NCBI GenBank assembly: GCA_031761405.1
Contig: JASEVX010000007.1
Location: 42,208,840 to 42,272,839, forward strand
Source: Serripes groenlandicus
Lineage: Eukaryota > Mollusca > Bivalvia > Cardiida > Cardiidae
DNA: 64,000 nt
Direction: 5' to 3'
The position numbers and the translations under genes are program-made. The notes under the pieces are model-generated. The model had not been told where the DNA came from, searched no databases, and was given only the letters and a program-made list of their open reading frames with translations. Positions 12,601-27,600 of the stretch are shown here, piece by piece. Within the stretch, counting starts at the first letter, position 1; the number at the start of each line of letters is the position of its first letter.

Positions 12601-15600
12601 ATTCATACAATAGTTATCTACCGGTTGACTGTCTTACACCCTTGAAGACATGAATAAAGTTTCAAATCAATATCATTAGTGGTTACTGAGATATGTCCAT
12701 GATTATAAGTAGCATGCATGTAAAACTTTAACCAACATTTCTTAAGTCCAAAAAGGGGCATAATTATGTCAAAATATAATGTAGAGTTTTGTGACTCGTC
12801 CTGCAAGGTCATTTTATGATGTCCAATAAATGTGTAAAGTTTAAGGCAATAGCATCTGTGGTTTGTGAAAAAAAGCCTTGCATGCAGAACTTTAACCAAA
12901 GTTGCAACGCCAACGCACAAGTGACTGTAATAGCTTTCACATTCTTCAAAAAGTTGAGCAAAAAACTATGGGTATTTTCCGAAAAGAGCCCATATACATG
13001 TATTATGTCAAAGATTGTTTTCAATTTTATATATATATACACAATGGATACACATTTGTAATGCATATATATGGGGAACTAGCCCTATCCTAATGGGCAG
13101 CCATTTTTCTGATTCATCAATTGAACAAAAATAAATTTGTAGATTAATTGTAACCTGAGGAATATTTCTGTGATATTCATTTGAAATCACAAAAGCAGTT
13201 TCATAGGAGAATATTTTAAATAATTTCACTTTATATGCAGACTATAGAAGACAGCCAATGTCCCCTGAAGGTAAATATGTTCAAGATGGATTGGTAGAGG
13301 TTCACCAAGGATCACTTTTTAAACAAGAGGCCCATGAGGGCCTATGCTCTACTGGAATGGTTCTTTGGTCATTTTCAATCCAGAGCATGTATGTATGGGC
13401 AACAAAGGAATTTTGACAATTTCAAGGGCCTTAATCCAGTCATGCATAGGCGGATCTGGCTGATTTTCAAAAAGGAACCGAGCTTTCATCAATATTTAAC
13501 TACCATCTCAGTTTGGTGAAGATCGGATAGTAAATGGAGGCTCTATTGTGTTCACAAGCTGTATTATAGCAATTTTGATAATTTCAAGGGCCATAATCCA
13601 CCAGTCATGCATGGGGGGATCTGGCTGGTTTTCGAAAGAAACCAAGCTCTCATCAATATTTAACTATTATCTTAGTTTGGTGAAGGTCAGATAGTAAATG
13701 GAGGCTCTATTGTGTTCACAAGCTGTATCATAGCAATTTTGACAATTTCAAGGGCAGTAATCCAGTTATGCATAGACGGATCTGGCTGGTTTTTGAAAAG
13801 GAACTGAACTGTCATCAATATTTAACTACCATCTAAGTTTGGTTATGATCGAAGAGTAAATGGAGGCTCTTTTGTGTTCACAAGCTGTATTATAGCAATT
13901 TTGACAAATTCAAGGGATATAATCCAGTCATGCATGGCCGGATCTGGCTGGTTTTTGAAAGGAACCGAGCTCTCATCAATATTTAACTACTATCTAAGTT
14001 TGGTGAAGATCAGATAGTAAATGGAGCCTCTATTGTGTTCGCAAGCTCTATTATAGCAATTTTAACAATTTCAAGGGCCATAATCCAGTCTTGCAATGGT
14101 GGATCTGGCAGGTTTTCAAAAGGAACCAAGCTGTCATGGATATCTAACTACTGTATAAGTTTGATTAAGATACAATAAAAACTGAAGACTTAATCACGTT
14201 CACAATCAATTGATTACGGACGCACGGATGCATGGACGACGGACACAACGCCATGGCATAAGCTTTTCTGGCCTTTGGCCAGTAGAGCTAAAAATTAGTT
14301 TAAAATGATATCAGTAGTTTCTGGACAAAATTGTGCATGGCAGGCATATAAGGGAAAATAGTCTCAGCCCTGGTAAACAGGTTTTTCAACCAATCTGATA
14401 ATCAATACGGCTAAGAAGCTAATTAGGAAGCATTTGAAAAATTGTTGATAACTCACATCAGTCTAGTGACACATGATAGATGAATGATACAGGTGATCAA
14501 AACAACTCATCGTGATCACTTGAGAGCTTCGTCGTGCTAAAATTGTGACACCAAAATACTTACAATTACAAAGGTACTCCATGCACTTCTGATAAGCATG
14601 AGCATCGGCGTGTCAGCACTGAGCAAGTACAAGTTGAGCACTGCTTGTCGTTTCTCCCCGAACCCCTCCGCACCGTGGAGTGAAAGGCGCTGCATTGAGC
14701 CACCAAAATCAGATACTGAGGCCATACTCACAATACTGAAACACAGTGAATTCTAAAGAATTTAACCCTTTCCCACATACAGACACTTTCTGACGCCTCT
14801 GCAGCAGACGAATTCTGAAAATATTGTGAAACAAGAGCGCCAAATGTCACAAAATACGCCCGTCCTGGTTTTTTGAGACCAAGTAGTGATAATTGGTTGT
14901 ACATCAGCCAAACTTAGAGAGCTGACACTGTTAGTACAGTTTTGGCCATTTCGAGGGACATAATTTTGTAGTGACTAAGATAACGTTGTAAGTTATCAAA
15001 CCTGACCAAGATATTCTGCCCATCAACATATTGTCTAAATTTGGGGATGATCCGATAAAGGCTTCACAAGTTTTTTAGCTGACAAGACCAATGAATTGTA
15101 GGTAATTTCTATAATTAAAGGGTAATAACTCTCTATCGACTGGAGCAATATATCTAGTTATTGAACTTGTCCGAGATATTACGCCAATACACATTCTGAC
15201 CATAGTTGGTGATGATTGGACAAAGGCTCCTAGAGTTATTGAGCTGACAAGACCAATTTTAGGTATTTCTATAATTAAAGAGCGATAACTCTCGATTGAC
15301 TAAAGCGATATGGCTAGTTATCGAACTTGTCCGAGATATTAAGCCAGTACACATTCTGACCAATTTTGGTGATGATTGGACAAAGGCTTCTAAAGTTATT
15401 GAGCTGACAAGACCAATTTTAGGTAATTTCTATAATTAAAGAGCGATAACTCTCGATTGACTGAAGCGATATGGCTAGTTATCGAACTTCCCTGAGATAT
15501 AATGCCAATACACATTCTGACCAAATTTGGTGATAATTGGACAAAGGCTTCTAAAGTTATTGAGCTGACAAGACCAATTTTAGGTAATTTATATAATTAA

Positions 15601-18600
15601 AGGGCGATAACTCTTGATTGACTGAAGCGATATGGCTAGTTATCGAACTTGTCCGAGATATTATCCCATTACAAATTCTGACCAAATTTGGTGATGATTG
15701 GACAAAGGCTTCTAAAGTTATTGAGCTGACAACATACTGGACGCCGCCCGCCCACCCACCCGCCCGCACGCCGCAGGTAAAACTATAATACGATCCGTTT
15801 TTTCAAAACGGGCGTATAAAAGGAAAAATCATTTATAATGAGCAATTTCTCCTAATTACCACAATGTTTTTAACTCTGTTAAATAATTAAGTTCTCATTT
15901 ATTGAAAATATTCACATTTTGTCAATATGTTTTCAAAGTCCTCTGCTGCAGATTTGTTGTATATGGGAAAGGGTTAATAAAATAAACATAGACCGTATAC
16001 AGTCTTAAAAAGCAGGCTGTTTTCAATTCATGAAAACCTTTTTCGAACTTTATTGTTGCATGGTACTCAAAAGAACCGTTTCACCAAGACAATTCTTTAA
16101 AGTATCCACAAAGTTAAGTTAACACTTTCCCAGGACCCTCATACAACAATTCTGCAGCAGACGACTTTGAACATATTTTGTCAAAAAATGGAAAATATCT
16201 TTAATTGAATGGATAACCTATGACTAAAAGTGGAAAACATTGTGGCAAAAGGAGAAATTGCTTGTTTTGAGCAATTTCTTCTTTTGTCACTATGTTTTCA
16301 AAAAGGCTACTGTTGCAGAGGTGTCAGAAAGTGTCTATATGAGGGAAAGGGTTAAACTTGAAATTTCCCACATGTAGAATCAATTGACACATCTACAGCT
16401 CATATTGGTTTCACCTCAATTTTAGGATTTAAACCTGTCAATGTGGTTGGTGACGATGGACATAGAAACAGCAGGTAGATTAACTTCTATCCATGAGCAG
16501 TCAGCGTTTGGAATATCTGCAGCACACAACTTTTGAAAACATTATGGCAAAAGGAGATATTGCTCATCATGATCGAGCATTTATCCTTTTGCCACAATGT
16601 TTTCAACTATATTAAATAATTATTCTTATAGACTTTTTCCATATTTTGACCTAGATGTCATTAACTGTATGTTACATTAATGCATGTCACCATGAAAAGG
16701 GATTAAGATTAAAATGTCACTCATAATATTTAAAAATCTGTAAATAGAAGCTATATATATTAAACCTTTCCCATAGATCTATAGACCCATTTTAACACAA
16801 CTGCAGCAGACGATTGCTTCTTGAAAACACTGTGGCAAAAGGAGAAATTGCTCAGAACGAGCAATTTCTCCGTTTACCACAATGTTTTCAACTATTTTCA
16901 GTAATTATACCTTCATTTAAATAGAGATTTTCCATATTTTTTACAAAATGTCTTCAAAGTTGTCTGCTGCAGATTTGCTGTACGTGGTAAAGGGTTAACA
17001 TAAAACAGTATAGATATCCTGATAATCTGTAAGAGTGTTCTGATGTGAAAATATCATACTTCAAGTCAGACCACTCTTAGGACCTCAAATTAGTCATAAA
17101 TTAACCCTTTCCCTTATACAACAAATCTGCAGCAGATTGACTAGTCTGGTTTCCTGCGTACTATATGACAAATAGTACCGTAACATAGTGGTAGGGGCAG
17201 GTTATCTAGACTACAGATCGACGTTAACCCTTTCCCACATACGGCACTTCTGTAGCATACGATTTTCAAAACATCAAGACAAAAATATGGTAAGTTTCTA
17301 TAAATGAATGTGTAGCAAATGAGTAGTGTTGAGTAGTGTTGAAAACATTGTGTCAAAAGGAGAATTTGCTCATAACGTTTTCCGCTGCTTAGGCGTCAGA
17401 AAGCGTATCAAGGGCTTGGCGTGAAACAGTTGTAACTAAAAACCTATTTTGAAATGCCTGGTTTTGGGGCAATTTTAACCCCTTTGTAAAAACAATGGAA
17501 ATTTAGGCACCTAAATTTCCATTATTTACCAAGAAAAATGATTTAACGCTTATAAAGACTTTATGGCGAGGTGATTAACCTTGGTAAAAAAATACCAATT
17601 TTAGTTACAACCATTTCACGCCAAGCCGTCGGTATGTATGTGGGAAAGGGTTAACAAGCAAATTCAGAGAATCATGGTCCCCCGCCAGGGTCAAGGTCAC
17701 AAAAATTGGTATTGATGGAAAGGGGTTGTCACAAGGAATACACATGTGAAATATGAAAGCAGTACCTATTACGGTTCAGAAGTAAGGGCCATAACTCCGT
17801 GAAAAATCATCCAACCGGAACGCAAACACGATATGCGCATCTACACTTGGTGGTGATCCTTCCTATGAAGTTTCATAAAATTCCAAAAAGCGGTTGCAGA
17901 GAAATAGCCGGAAATGAATTTAGTCATACATAGCCTGATGGTGGAGTAAAGGGCCATAACTCCGTGAAAAATAATCCAACCGGAACGCAAACACGATATG
18001 CGCATCTACACTTGGTGGTGATCCTTCCTATAAAGTTTCATCAAATTCCAAAAAGCGGTTGCAGAGAGATAGCCCGGAAATGAATTAAGTCATACATAGC
18101 CGGATGGTGGGGTAAAACTCCGTGAAAAATCATCCAACCGGAACACAAACACGATATGCGCATCTACACTTGATGGTGATCCTTCCTATAAAGTTTCATA
18201 AAATTCCAAAAAGCGGTTGCAGAGAAATAGCCCGGAAATGAATTTAGTCATACATAGCCTGATGGTGGAGTAAAGGGCCATAACTCCGTGAAAAATAATC
18301 CAACCGGAACGCAAACACGATATGTGCATCTACACTTGGTGGTGATCCTTCCTATGAAGTTTCATAAAATTCCAAAAAGCGGTTGCAGAGAAATAGCCCG
18401 GAAATTAATTTAGTCATACATAGCCTGATGGTGGGGTAAAGGGCCATAACTCCGTGCAAAATAATCCAACCGGAACGCAAACACGATATGCGCATCTACA
18501 CTTGGTGGTGATCCTTCCTATGAAGTTTCATAAAATTCCAAAAAGCGGTTGCAGAGAAATAGCCCGGAAATGAATTTAGTCATACATAGCCTGATGGTGG

Positions 18601-21600
18601 AGTAAAGGGCCATAACTCCGTGAAAAATAATCCAACCGGAACGCAAACACGATATGCGCATCTACACTTGGTGGTGATCCTTCCTATGAAGTTTCATAAA
18701 ATTCCAAAAAACGGTTGCAGAGAAATAGCCCGGAAATGAATTTAGTCATACATAGCCTGATGGTGGGGTAAAGGGCCATAACTCCGTGCAAAATAATCCA
18801 ACCGGAACGCAAACACGATATGCGCATCTACACTTGGTGGTGATCCTTCCTATGAAGTTTCATAAAATTCCAAAAAGCGGTTGCAGAGAAATAGCCCGGA
18901 AATGAATTTAGTCATACATAGGGGTAAAGGGCCATAACTCGTCAGGGTCAAGGTCACAAGGTCAAAAAAATTGGTATTGATGGAAAGGGGTTGTCACAAG
19001 GAATACACATGTGAAATATGAAAGCAGTACCTATTACGGTTCAGAAGTTATGACCAAGGTTAAAGTTTTTGTGACAGCGTGACTGACGGACGGACTGACT
19101 GACGAATGAGAAATAATAGTCCCCAGCTTTCGCTAAAAGCGGAGGACAATAAAATCATGCGACGAAATACGACAAGTCCTATTTAACATGTGCATTCACT
19201 CATTCTCACCACCACCTTTGCTGGCCACCCACATATAAATCAGTCTTAACGCTTTCCCACATACAACAAAGTCGCAGCAGACAACTTTGAACACATCTTG
19301 GCAATTATAGTATGGAATACTTTCATTAATACATGCATGTTAATGTTAAATTATCTAACGGAGCTGAAAACATAGTGGCAAAAGGAGAAAAATGTGCTAT
19401 ACCTTCTCCTTTCAACATCCTCATGTGCAGGTGTACCAGCCCTCGATCCCCCTCGCATACTCGTCATTGAGGAAGTCACTGAATTATGCCTTTGTTTAAC
19501 ATGATGGTCATTTATTGAGCCTGTATGCACTGACGTTATTTCAATATGGACATCTGACATTGCCTTGTTTGAAACCTGAGAAGCACTGAATAGTTTCTTT
19601 TTGTCTGAACTAGGAGGAATTACTTTGTCAGTTCCACAGAATGGTGAAACTTTACTTTTACCAAATGAACATGTAAAGCAACATGAAGTTTTCTCTGCAT
19701 CGTCAGTTAGCTCTTTTATATTTCCGTTAACGCCATTTTTCTTTGGTAAATCATTACTGTCGACTATCACTGAGGCATTGCTGTCATGAAATGAGCTCTC
19801 AAAGGCTTTGCCTTTTGTCATCGGGGATTCGGGTAAAGGCCGACTGCTTCTCGGGGTCTGCTTCGACTGTGTCGATTTAATAGACCTGGCCGACTTGGGT
19901 TTCTTTGGAGTTCTTAAATCCAGAGATTTCGAGAACTGAAACGAATCCCCAACCACACTTTGATTTTCTATGTCTTCCAGAACATCCTCCTCAAGTTCTT
20001 CCTTGAGAGATTTTAAAATTGTTTCTTCTGTCTCACTTTGTATGGTGTGTAACGTTTTTGGCCCTTTCTTTTTCTTCTTCGATATGCTGCCTTTTCGAGC
20101 ATCTCTTGCAGAACTCACTGAGCCTCGACTATCCGGCCGATTCCCATTATATTGCAAACTGGACAAACTTGAGTACCCATAATCCTCGGACCAGACTTCC
20201 TGTGAGGACACCATACTTAAAGGTGTGGAGGCATTTGATCTGTCGCCATGGAGATCAGATAATGAACCATTTCTTGGTGACTTTTTCCGCCGAAATGATC
20301 TTCTTTTGACAGTTTCGGTGGTCCAATATGTAATGGCAATATGCTGACAATTCTCCTTATCATCACCCATCAAAAAGTCAGGGTAATCATTCACCTGCAA
20401 CATAAAAATGGAACTATTTTAGTCAAAGACAGAGGACCAAATAAGGAGGGATAATATAGCTCTTTTCCCCACAATAATGAATATATCTCTTTATTATCCA
20501 ACCAGACCCTATGATGTGGTGGTAACTCAAAAGAATCGTCACATTGAGTTTCTTTTGAGTACACACAACATAGGATAAGAGTCAAATAAGGGTTCAGAAA
20601 TATGCAAAATACCCCTTATCTAGAGCTCTGCAAAGATTAACATTTTCTTTGACTTGTTTACTTAGGAAACCGTATGAAAACTGTATTGTCAGGTTACTCA
20701 GGTAATGAATCATCATAAATAAAACTTTTCCCTCATATAGACGCTTTCTGACGCCTCTGCAGCAGACAGCTTTTTGAAAACATAGTGACAAAAGAAGAAA
20801 TTGCACAAAACGTGCATTTTCTCCTTTTGCCACAATGTTTTCCACTTTTAGTCATAGGTTATCCATTCAATTATAGAGATTTTCTATGTTTTGACAAAAA
20901 ACGTTCAAAGTCGTCTGCTGCAGAATTGTCGTATGAGGGAAAGGGTTAAGAAACATTGAGGCAAAATGAGAAATTTCACCTATTTAATAATTATACTTTT
21001 ATGTATATACGTATAGGCCAGGGATTCCATATTTTTTTCATATATAAGTTTTCAAAGTTGTTTGGGGATGATTTATTGAATGTGGGAAAGGGTTAAGCAA
21101 TTTATTTTTATTCCACTTATAATGTTTTCAAAAATATTCTGCTTAAGAAATATTAAATTGTCTGTAATAAAAAAGAGTTTCTAGTCGCACAATAATTTAT
21201 TCATTATTTGATAATTGAATTTTAAATTTTGTTTTGTTAGTGTTAAAAAATGAATAATAATGTTGTCTGTGTATGTGCATGCAAATTAAAACATAAAGCA
21301 ATGAATATTATTATTGATCTTGATTTGGTCAATAGTTATCAACCTCATGAATTAGAAACCCTTTCCCACATGTAATATTATACAATAGTTATGCAGAAGA
21401 CAACATTAAAAACCTTTGGGGCAAGAATATGGAAAATCTTCATAAATTAAAGATATATATCTTTAATTGAATAGTGTTGCAAACATTGTAGCAAAAGTTG
21501 AAATTGCTAAATGTCTTCTCAAGTTGTCTGCGTCAATAAGTGGGAAAGGTTTAATAGAATCATCAGTGCTTGAGAATAATTCCAGGAAAATATTATAAAT

Positions 21601-24600
21601 TAATGAAAGAAAATTATAAAGTTAATTTGGCTGTACGTGTACGCTTTCTTAACCCTTTTCCTCATATAGACGCTTTCTGACGCCTCTGCAGCAGAAGGCT
21701 TTCTGAAAACATAGTGACAAAAAAAATTGCTCAGAACGAGCAATTTCTCCTTTTGCCACCATGTTTTCCACTTTTAGTCATTATAAGGTTATCCATTCAA
21801 AGATTTTCTATGTTTTGACAACATATGTTCAAAGTCGTCTGCTGTAGAATTGTTGTATGAGGGAAAGGGTTAATTATCAACCACTGATGGGTGAACGAAA
21901 AATCTTGTGAACGAAACCGGTCAGATGTCCAGTCAGTAGGCGAGCAAGTCTTCTGCCCCCACACAGCAAAATCCTCTCTTATTGAAAGTAACATAATAGA
22001 TTGCAAATACATCAAGAGAACCGTTAACCCTTTCCCACATGTAGACGCTTACTGACTGCAGCAAACAACTTTAGAAAACATTGTGAAACAAGAGTTGTTG
22101 GAGGACACTATATCTCGCCTATCAGGGCCATTGTCTATCAGGGCCTACTTCAGAACAGTTATAGCAATTAGCATGGGTAAAAGTCCAAAATCCAAAAGTG
22201 GAATAATTCAGTTGAAATTGAATTTACAAAAGAAAGACAAGAATTACACGTAATTAAATGTCTCGCTGTCCCCTGCTTTGACTATCAATGAATATAATAT
22301 CAATTAAGTTCAAAAATACAGGAAATTTAAAAAAAAAATTGAGCTGAACGCAAAGTTCCAAAATTCAAGAAAAATAAATTGAGCTAAATGAAAAATTAAA
22401 AAATACAAGAAATTTAAAAAAAAAATAATGCTCCAAGTTCAAAAATACAGGAAATTAAAAAAAAATTAAATTAATCCAACAAAATATGAAGAAGCTATGT
22501 CCAATTCTCAAAATCCACCAAAAATCAAATGTTTTACGCCCAAAAAAGGTCCCACTCAGCATCTTCAATGTGCAAAAGGGTATTAAATGTAACTATATTC
22601 CAAATATGAAAGTCCTAGTACCAGTACTTATTGAGAAAAATAATAAATAAACCAAACTTTAAGTTGAGCTAAACGCAAAATTGAAAAATACAAGAAATGA
22701 AAAAGAAAAAAATCCAAATGTTTGAAAAATCCATTCCAGAGTTATGGGACTTGACATACAAGGTCATCTAATGACCCTGAATAAGTGTGAGAATTTTCAA
22801 AGCAACAGCTGCGATACACAGTGTCTGAGTAAAGGCCTTGCACGTAAAGGTTTGACCAAAATTCTAAGTCCAAAAAGGGGCACAATTTAGTCAAAATCCA
22901 TTCCTTCCAGAGTTAAGGGACTTGACATACAAGGTCATCTAATGACCCTGAATAAGTGTGTGAAGTTTCAAAGCAACAGCATACAGTGTCTGAGAAAAGG
23001 CCTTGCATGCAAAGGTTTGACCAAGCTGGCAACGCGTACGCGCGTATGCCAACGCCAACACCAACGCGGACGCCGGGGTGATTACATAAGCTCCCCTATT
23101 TCTTTGAATAGGCGAGCTAAAAAGGAAAAATTGCTAATCATGAGCTCATATCTCATTTGTTACAATGTTTTCAGCTCTATGCAATAATTTAACATTCATT
23201 ATTAACGATCTTTCATATTTTCATAAAGATGTTTTCAAAATTGTCTGCTGCAGATTTGTTGTATACATGTGGGAAAGAGTTAACCCTTTCTCAGTGCCTG
23301 TGTACTGTATATATACATAGTAACTATATGCAATGAAAACATTTTGTCAACCCTTTGATACCTGATATATGTCTTAAACCCTTTACCACATACAACCATT
23401 CTTCAGCAGACAACCTTGAAAACATTTAAGCAAATTAAATGATTGGAAATCTCTATAAATGAAAGTGTAATTATTGAATAGAATTGAAAACATTGTGGCA
23501 AAAGTAGAAATTGCTCATGTTTTTAATCAGTTTACTAAGTTGTCTGTATGTGGGAAAGGATTAAGCTAGATTTTGAACAATAAACACCATATCAAAGCAA
23601 GACTAATATAACCCTAGTATGAATGGCATTTAATGGCATTAAGCAAATCATAACAATTCTCATTTATAAGACGTTATAAGTATAAAATTATTGTCCAGTC
23701 ATTATTTGATACTTTTAAAAGGGCTTGACCTGATACAGATCTCAGTTAAACTGTTCTGGGGTATATAGAACCATGTTTAACCCTTTCCCACATACAACAA
23801 TTGACCTCAAGCAATAATGGATATGGGCTTGTTTGGTTTTTTTTAAAGAGGGTGCGGGGGGGAAATTTAAATGGTCACCCCAAACATATGAAACAATCTT
23901 TGTAGGGGGTTAATGATTTATTAAATTTTCAAACAATTAAAACACTTCAATTTATTATTTAAATGCCAAAACTAAAATATACCGTAATTAAACTTAACTT
24001 ATTTTGAGAAGCATTTATATGAATAATTCATTTCTTTTAGCTGAAAATGTGCAAAAAGTGGGCGTATTGAATTATCCTACCAAATAAAATAACAAGGGCA
24101 CCGCAAAGCGGATGCATCCCCTCGGCTTTCCATTTTCACATTGAGTTCTCTTGTGATCTAAATATTTAAGTCCAATTTTTGACTTCGATCTTTGACCTAT
24201 GACCTTGAATCAATAGGCTTCAAAATATTGTCACGAACTAACTGTATGCCAAGTTTGGATAAGATCTGTCAAGGAATGGTCAGTGTAGAGTGGTGACAAG
24301 GTTGCCACAGCTGAGATATATTGTAAGTTCAATCAAGTTCAATTTTGGGCATGACCTTTGACCTATGACCTTGAAAACCAATAGGCTTCAAGACATATCA
24401 TTAACTAACTGTATAATAAGTTTTATTAAGATCGGTCAATGAATGGTCAGTGTAGAGTTGTGACAAGGCTGCCACAGCTGAAAATATTGTAAGTCCAATT
24501 TTGGGTTTGACCTTTGACCTATGACCTTGAAAATCAATAGGCTTCAAGATATTATCATAAAGTAACTGTATACCAAGTTTGGTTAAAATCTGTCAAGTAA

Positions 24601-27600
24601 TGGTCAGTGTAGAGTGGTGTTAAGGTTGCCACAGCTGAAAATAGTGTAAGTGCAATTTTGGGCTTGACCTTTGACCTATGACCTTGAAAATCAATAGGCT
24701 TCAAATATTATCATAAACTAACTGTATAATAAGTTTTATAAAGATCGGTCAAGGAATGGTCAGTGTAGAGTGGTGACAAGGCTGTCACAGCTGAAAATAT
24801 TGTAAGTCCAATTTTGAGCTTGACCTTTGACCTATGACCTTGAAAATCAATAGGCTTCAAGATATTATCATAAAGTAACTTTATACCAAGTTTTGTTAAA
24901 ATCCGTCAAGTAATGGTCAGTGTAGAGTGGTGACAAGGTTGCCACAGCTGAAAATATTGCAAGTCCAATTTTGGGCTTGACCTTTGACCTATGACCTTGA
25001 AAATCAATAGGCAGGCTTCAAGATATTATCATAAAGTAACTTACAGGGCTGTACAAAAAAAAAATTCAGCCACTTGTCCAGGACAAGTGACTTTCAGAAT
25101 GCCACTTGTCCTGCTAAGATTCTCACTTGTCCCACTTTTCTGCACACCTAGTTTAACATGCGACAAATTTAAGAATTGTGTGGTAGCCCGGATTTAGGTT
25201 TCTTGAGTGTTTTAATTGTTTTTTAGTGTTTTTTTTTCTAGTTCTGTATAAAGATAACATTAAGAGCACACAATGTACATGATTTAAGGGTAGTGTGACC
25301 AATTCAAATAACAATATTGCAAAAGACCTGTAGTGCAGCATTCAGTTAAAAAAAAAATGAAATTTGGAAAAGAGAATTTTTTTTTTTTCACTAGGTTATT
25401 TGAAATATTCTGCATAAAATGTATGTATTTTATCCATATTTACAAAAGATTCAAGCTATTGACAGAAATGTTAAACTTGAGACAACATAGTCAAATGATG
25501 CAATAGCACTATATAACAAAATAATAAGGTCACCGATTTAGGTCCCTCACCGAAACAGGGCAGTGTTCGATACGAGGGTCAGTTTTACAAAGAAAGACAT
25601 ATTAAATAAATTCAATTTTATTAACCGAAAGTCAAATTTATCAGGTTCAATCAGAGACATATAAACAACATGTGTTTATATGTCTCTGGTTCAATGTAGT
25701 TATTAAATCAAAAAATATTGTCAAAAAAAAATGAAAGACAACAAAACGTTAAATTTGTTTCATGTGTTGCGGTCAATCTCATTAAAAACATTTAGTCAGA
25801 TCAGGGTACTTTAAATAGTCAGATTGGTGTTGCGGTATTATTCGCAACATAGCCGCCATTTTGATGATTGCGCAATGTTAATCATGGTTCCCTACTTTGA
25901 GAATTAGAAATCGGTAAACAGCGTTGAATGTAAACATCGGAGTTGTCATTCACCCAATTTCTCATTTCATCCAATGAAATCGCAACTATTAAGTCATATG
26001 ATTTTTTCCCCCGCCGTTTATGCTAATTAATTTTGGTAAACAAAGCCGTGATTGGGCAATTATCATACTCGGGGGAATCATTTATATATTTCATTCCAAA
26101 CAATTTTCTTTGTGTCCCTGATATTACGAATATTATGTCGATCTTGAAGGTATTTCAAATTGATAAACGGCAAGATAATTTTTAGCACTCGTCGTATTGT
26201 CTTTAATTTGGATCTAATTTATTTTATTAACTTCTGCATGGCGAAAATTTCTTCCAAGTCTTTCTGAACCGGTTTGCACCAGTTTGCAAACATCGCATAC
26301 CGAAAGTAGAAATATGGATCAAAATATATGGGAATATTTTAATGAGACCGATCCATAGGTAATTCCCTAGCTTTCATGAAATAACACAGCCCCAAGGAAC
26401 AATTGTCACTTATGATTGGACAACCTTATTGGATACATACATATATCACGTTAATCGACTATTACTTACGCGATTCGGTTAGCTGAAATCACTCGATCTG
26501 ACAGGTGGGTAACTCCGCCTACTGTTATTGATTTGTTATGGTCACGCGCGAGTGGTTTTTCACATGTAACATACAGTCAAATTTATACACGACAGACATG
26601 TGTGTTAGTAATTAAGCCGGGCTACCAGACACAGGAATTTACATTCACTGTTACGTAAATGGGTTGATATAATGGGACGTGGATTTTTGGAAAATGCCAC
26701 TTGTCCGGGACTGAGATGTTGCAATTAGCGACTTGCCCGATGCGATTTATGACTTGTCCCGGACGTCGGGCTATGGGATTTGTACAGCCCTGAACTTTAT
26801 ACCAAGTTTTGTTAAAATCCGTCAAGTAATGGTCAGTGTAGAGTGGTGACAAGGTTGCCACAGCTGAAAATATTGCAAGTCCAATTTTGGGCTTGACCTT
26901 TGACCTATGACCTTGAAAATCAATAGGCTTCAAGATGTTACCATATACTTACTTTATACCAAGGTTGGTTAAGATCTGTCAAGAAATGGTTAGTGTAGAG
27001 TGATGACAAGGTTTGTTACGGGCTGAAAATATTGCAAGTCCAATTTTGGGCTTGACCTTTGACCTATGACCTTGAAAATCAATAGGCTTCAAGATGTTAC
27101 CATATACTTACTTTATACCAAGTTTGGTTAAGATCTGTCAAGAAATGGTTAGTGTAGAGTGATGACAAGGTTTGTTACGGACGGAAGGACACACATACAT
27201 ACATACATACATACATACGGACGGTCCCGTTACTATATCCCTTTCTCGTACCGAGGGGATAATTATCACAAAACAACCAATTATGTCATTAACTTCACAA
27301 TTAGTGGTTATCCTATTTGTTTCTATTCTGTCATAAATTATAGTCATTTTTAACCCTTTCTCATCTGCAGATGCATTTTGACACAATTCTGCAGCATACG
27401 ACTGTTGAATACATTATGGCAAAAGAAGAAATTGCTCGAGGTAAGCAATTTCTCCTTTTGCCACCATGTTTTCATCTCTATTAATAATAACTCTAATTAA
27501 TGGAGATGATTGCAAATTCGCCTGCTGCAGAATTGTTGTAGGTGGGAAAGGGTTAAAGCTGTTCATTGTACTTTTAGCATTAGTTGGTTATTTAAAGCAA

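Larger units (their letters stand above)
24091..27265 (+). mobile_element. Helentron-like element, CCCCTCGG family, split by a hAT-like element
   Basis: 5' AACAAGGGCACCGCAAAGCG then CATCCCCTCGG. About eight ~155-bp units with GACCTTTGACCTATGACCTT. (ACAT)n plus GGACGG run at 27186-27225, then CGTACCGAGGGGATAATTAT. 5' CCCCTCGG pairs with 3' CCGAGGGG. Interrupted by 25044-26792. Confidence 0.65.

Noticed and set aside
17770..18930. CRISPR-like array
   Set aside because: Units are ~167 bp with no short repeat/unique spacer alternation, in an intron-bearing eukaryotic locus.
26622..26933. 103-codon minus ORF over the hAT-like element end
   Set aside because: It spans the element boundary and array unit, so it cannot be an ancestral coding frame.
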